Below are positions 62,600 through 64,000 of a DNA stretch of 64,000 nucleotides, piece after piece. The notes under the pieces were generated by a model, which was not told the DNA's origin, searched no databases, and saw only the letters and a program-made list of their open reading frames with translations. Every line of letters starts with the position of its first letter. Position 1 is the stretch's first letter. The translations under genes and the position numbers were made by a program. This stretch comes from Actinomycetales bacterium (GTDB lineage: Bacteria; Actinomycetota; Actinomycetes; Actinomycetales; Cellulomonadaceae), in assembly GCA_020444245.1 (NCBI GenBank), contig JAHLLI010000003.1, positions 186,001 to 250,000 of the forward strand, read 5' to 3'.

Positions 62600-63907
62600 G
62601 TGTCGCAGCCGACCGGCGACCAAACGCCAGAACGGCCCGACCAGGAGCCCGCTCCCGAGCCCACCCCGCCCGCCGGGTGGGGTGAGCCGCAGGGCACGCC
62701 GGGCTACGGCCCGGCGGGCGGGACGTCGTCCCAGGGCGGGCAACCCCCGCAGAACGGGCAGCCCCAGTACGGCCAACCGCAGTACGGGCAACCCCCGCAG
62801 TACGGGCAGCCCCAGTACGGCCAACCGCAGTACGGGCAACCCCCGCAGTACGGGCAGCCCCAGTACGGCCAGCCGCAGTACGGGCAGCCCCCGCAGTACG
62901 GCCAGCCCCAGTACGGCCAGCCCCAGTACGGCGCTCCGGTCGGCTACCGTCCGGCACCGCTGCAGCCGGGCATCGTGCCGTTGCGCCCGCTCGGCCTCGG
63001 CGAGATCTACGACGGAGCGTTCCGCTCGATCCGGCACAACCCGCGCGTGATGTTCGGGCTGCCGGTGCTCGTGGTCGCCATCGGCTCGGTGCTCGCGATC
63101 CTGATCAGCTATGCGCTGATGCCGCTGATCCGCCCGTTCATCGGGGACCTCTTCGCCGGCCTCGACTCCTCCGGCGAGCTCACCGGCCAGTCGCTGGACC
63201 AGATGACCAACATCTACGTCTCCTCGATCGGCGCCGGGGTCGGCACGCTGCCGATGTCGTTCGTCGCCAACACGGTCCTGACCGGGTTGCTCACCGTGTC
63301 GGTGAGCCGATCGGTGCTCGGCCAGCGCGTCGCCCTCGGCGACCTGTGGCGCTCGTACGGCAAGCGCGCGCTGCTGCTCATCCCGTACTCGGTCCTGCTC
63401 GGCCTGCTCCAGCTCGCGGCCTACGCCGTGGTGCTCGCCCCGGGGTTCGTCCTGATCGGCACCGGAAACGAGGGTGCCGGCGTCCTGATGCTCGTGGTCG
63501 GCGTCCTGCTGCTGGTAGTCGGAACCTTCTGGCTCGTCGTCCGCACCATGCTCATCCCGCCCGCGATCGTGCTCGAGGGCCAGCCGCTGTGGACCTCCGT
63601 CAAGCGCGGCTGGGTCCTGAGCCGCGGCTACTTCTGGCGGCTGCTGGGCATCTACGCGCTCGCCGGGATCATCGTGTGGTTCATCCAGCAGGTCATCTCC
63701 GTGCCCCTGGCCATCGTGATGATGATCGCGGCCTTCTCCGACAGCGGCCTGCTCACCGTGACGCTGAACGTCCTCGCCCAGGCGCTCGCCCTGATCATCA
63801 CGTTGACCTTCCTCGCACCGGTGGTGGCCCTGCTGTACGTCGACGTCCGGATGCGCGCGGAGGGGCTGGACATCGAGCTGGCCCGCGCGGCCGAGGCCGC
63901 CGCGTGA
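62600..63907 (+). CDS. Multi-pass membrane protein with QPQYG-repeat N terminus (GPDPase membrane-domain family)
   Basis: The product has 435 residues. The first 120 are disordered: acidic Pro-rich start, then four 16-residue repeats of Gly-Gln-Pro-Tyr type. [31 protein letters not shown] opens the membrane part, which has six helices and the family block [21 protein letters not shown]. It is related to the membrane domain of glycerophosphodiester phosphodiesterases, but no catalytic domain is present. It is divergent from mtrA and overlaps the DUF4129 gene as GTGA. Confidence 0.88.
   Translation: MSQPTGDQTPERPDQEPAPEPTPPAGWGEPQGTPGYGPAGGTSSQGGQPPQNGQPQYGQPQYGQPPQYGQPQYGQPQYGQPPQYGQPQYGQPQYGQPPQYGQPQYGQPQYGAPVGYRPAPLQPGIVPLRPLGLGEIYDGAFRSIRHNPRVMFGLPVLVVAIGSVLAILISYALMPLIRPFIGDLFAGLDSSGELTGQSLDQMTNIYVSSIGAGVGTLPMSFVANTVLTGLLTVSVSRSVLGQRVALGDLWRSYGKRALLLIPYSVLLGLLQLAAYAVVLAPGFVLIGTGNEGAGVLMLVVGVLLLVVGTFWLVVRTMLIPPAIVLEGQPLWTSVKRGWVLSRGYFWRLLGIYALAGIIVWFIQQVISVPLAIVMMIAAFSDSGLLTVTLNVLAQALALIITLTFLAPVVALLYVDVRMRAEGLDIELARAAEAAA
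62738..62929 (+). repeat. Four 48-bp in-frame tandem repeats
   Basis: The units cover codons 47-110, each coding [16 protein letters not shown], with the first unit slightly diverged (Asn for one Tyr). The DNA is nearly identical between units, so slippage and length variation between strains are likely. Confidence 0.92.
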
Positions 63908-64000
63908 CCTCTGTCCGCGGACTCACGTCGCCCGCGCTGGTGGCCGTCGCGGCGATGGACGTGCCCGTCGAGCCGGACGCCGAGCAGGCCCGTAGCTGGC
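63904..64000 (+). CDS. DUF4129-domain protein, N-terminal fragment
   Basis: GTG 63904 overlaps the stop of the previous gene as GTGA, and 32 codons are visible before the right edge. [17 protein letters not shown] resembles the beginning of actinobacterial DUF4129 proteins, which follow such GPDPase-like membrane proteins and precede a DUF4350 and a MoxR ATPase gene. The domain itself is outside the window. Confidence 0.7.
   Translation, partial: MTSVRGLTSPALVAVAAMDVPVEPDAEQARSW

Noticed and set aside
62738-62929. CRISPR-like regular repeat spacing
   Set aside because: The repeats are in frame, contiguous and protein-coding, with no spacers or cas genes.

Overview
The window is about 64 kb of very GC-rich DNA (codon third positions almost always G or C) from an actinobacterium. 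The gene set points to the order Micrococcales, most likely Cellulomonadaceae (Cellulomonas or a near relative): a fused 2-oxoglutarate decarboxylase/dehydrogenase (Kgd), the mycothiol-linked SigR/RsrA pair, the 24-residue ribosomal protein bL37, BldC, the MtrA-MtrB-LpqB cell-envelope signalling operon, long-form HPF, and AdhE, which suggests facultative anaerobic metabolism. The genus is inference; the phylum is firm. No tRNA or rRNA gene, CRISPR array, transposase, integrase or phage gene was seen.

Layout. 1-3.5 kb: a metallopeptidase fragment, a VanW protein, BldC, a PLP C-S lyase and a small heat-shock protein under two overlapping CIRCE operators. 3.8-6.5 kb: adhE. 6.7-15.4 kb: a lipoprotein, an aldose epimerase, an anchored beta-propeller, an exported M15 peptidase, two coupled CNNM/CBS membrane proteins and a two-component pair. 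15.7-19.5 kb: kgd. 19.6-21.5 kb: a GlxA-type regulator divergent from a tiny membrane protein, then an SGNH-fold protein that has lost its catalytic residues. 21.5-28.8 kb: a YtfQRT-YjfF-like sugar ABC importer operon with a second full ATPase and its own LacI regulator. 29.1-30.5 kb: a self-controlled PadR/DUF4097 pair. 30.7-42.7 kb: PilT, bL37, rsrA-sigR, DoxX, aroA-rsgA-hisN, an orphan CpaE/SAF pair, a BldC-like regulator, SOS-controlled dinB and a lipoprotein. 42.8-47.2 kb: a LysM/Rv3235 pair and a three-gene lipid operon ending in a PlsC acyltransferase fused to a DedA/YqaA-like domain. 47.2-50.1 kb: secA. 50.2-56.8 kb: an accessory block (EamA exporter, TetR-controlled oxidoreductase, DUF2804, dipeptidase, YcaQ-like protein). 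56.8-64 kb: hpf, comF, lpqB-mtrB-mtrA, a repeat-tailed membrane protein and the start of a DUF4129 gene.

From sigR to mtrA the order (sigH-rshA, aroA-rsgA, Rv3235, secA, hpf, comF, lpqB, mtrB, mtrA) matches the region I recall as Rv3220c-Rv3246c of Mycobacterium tuberculosis, so this is conserved backbone. The lipid operon and the EamA-YcaQ block look like insertions into it.

Expression architecture is the most consistent non-gene signal. Operon genes repeatedly overlap by four bases (GTGA or ATGA). Many transcription units have a -10-like hexamer ending exactly six bases before the start codon, which predicts leaderless mRNAs. Specific operators are readable for HrcA, LexA, SigR, LacI, TetR and PadR.
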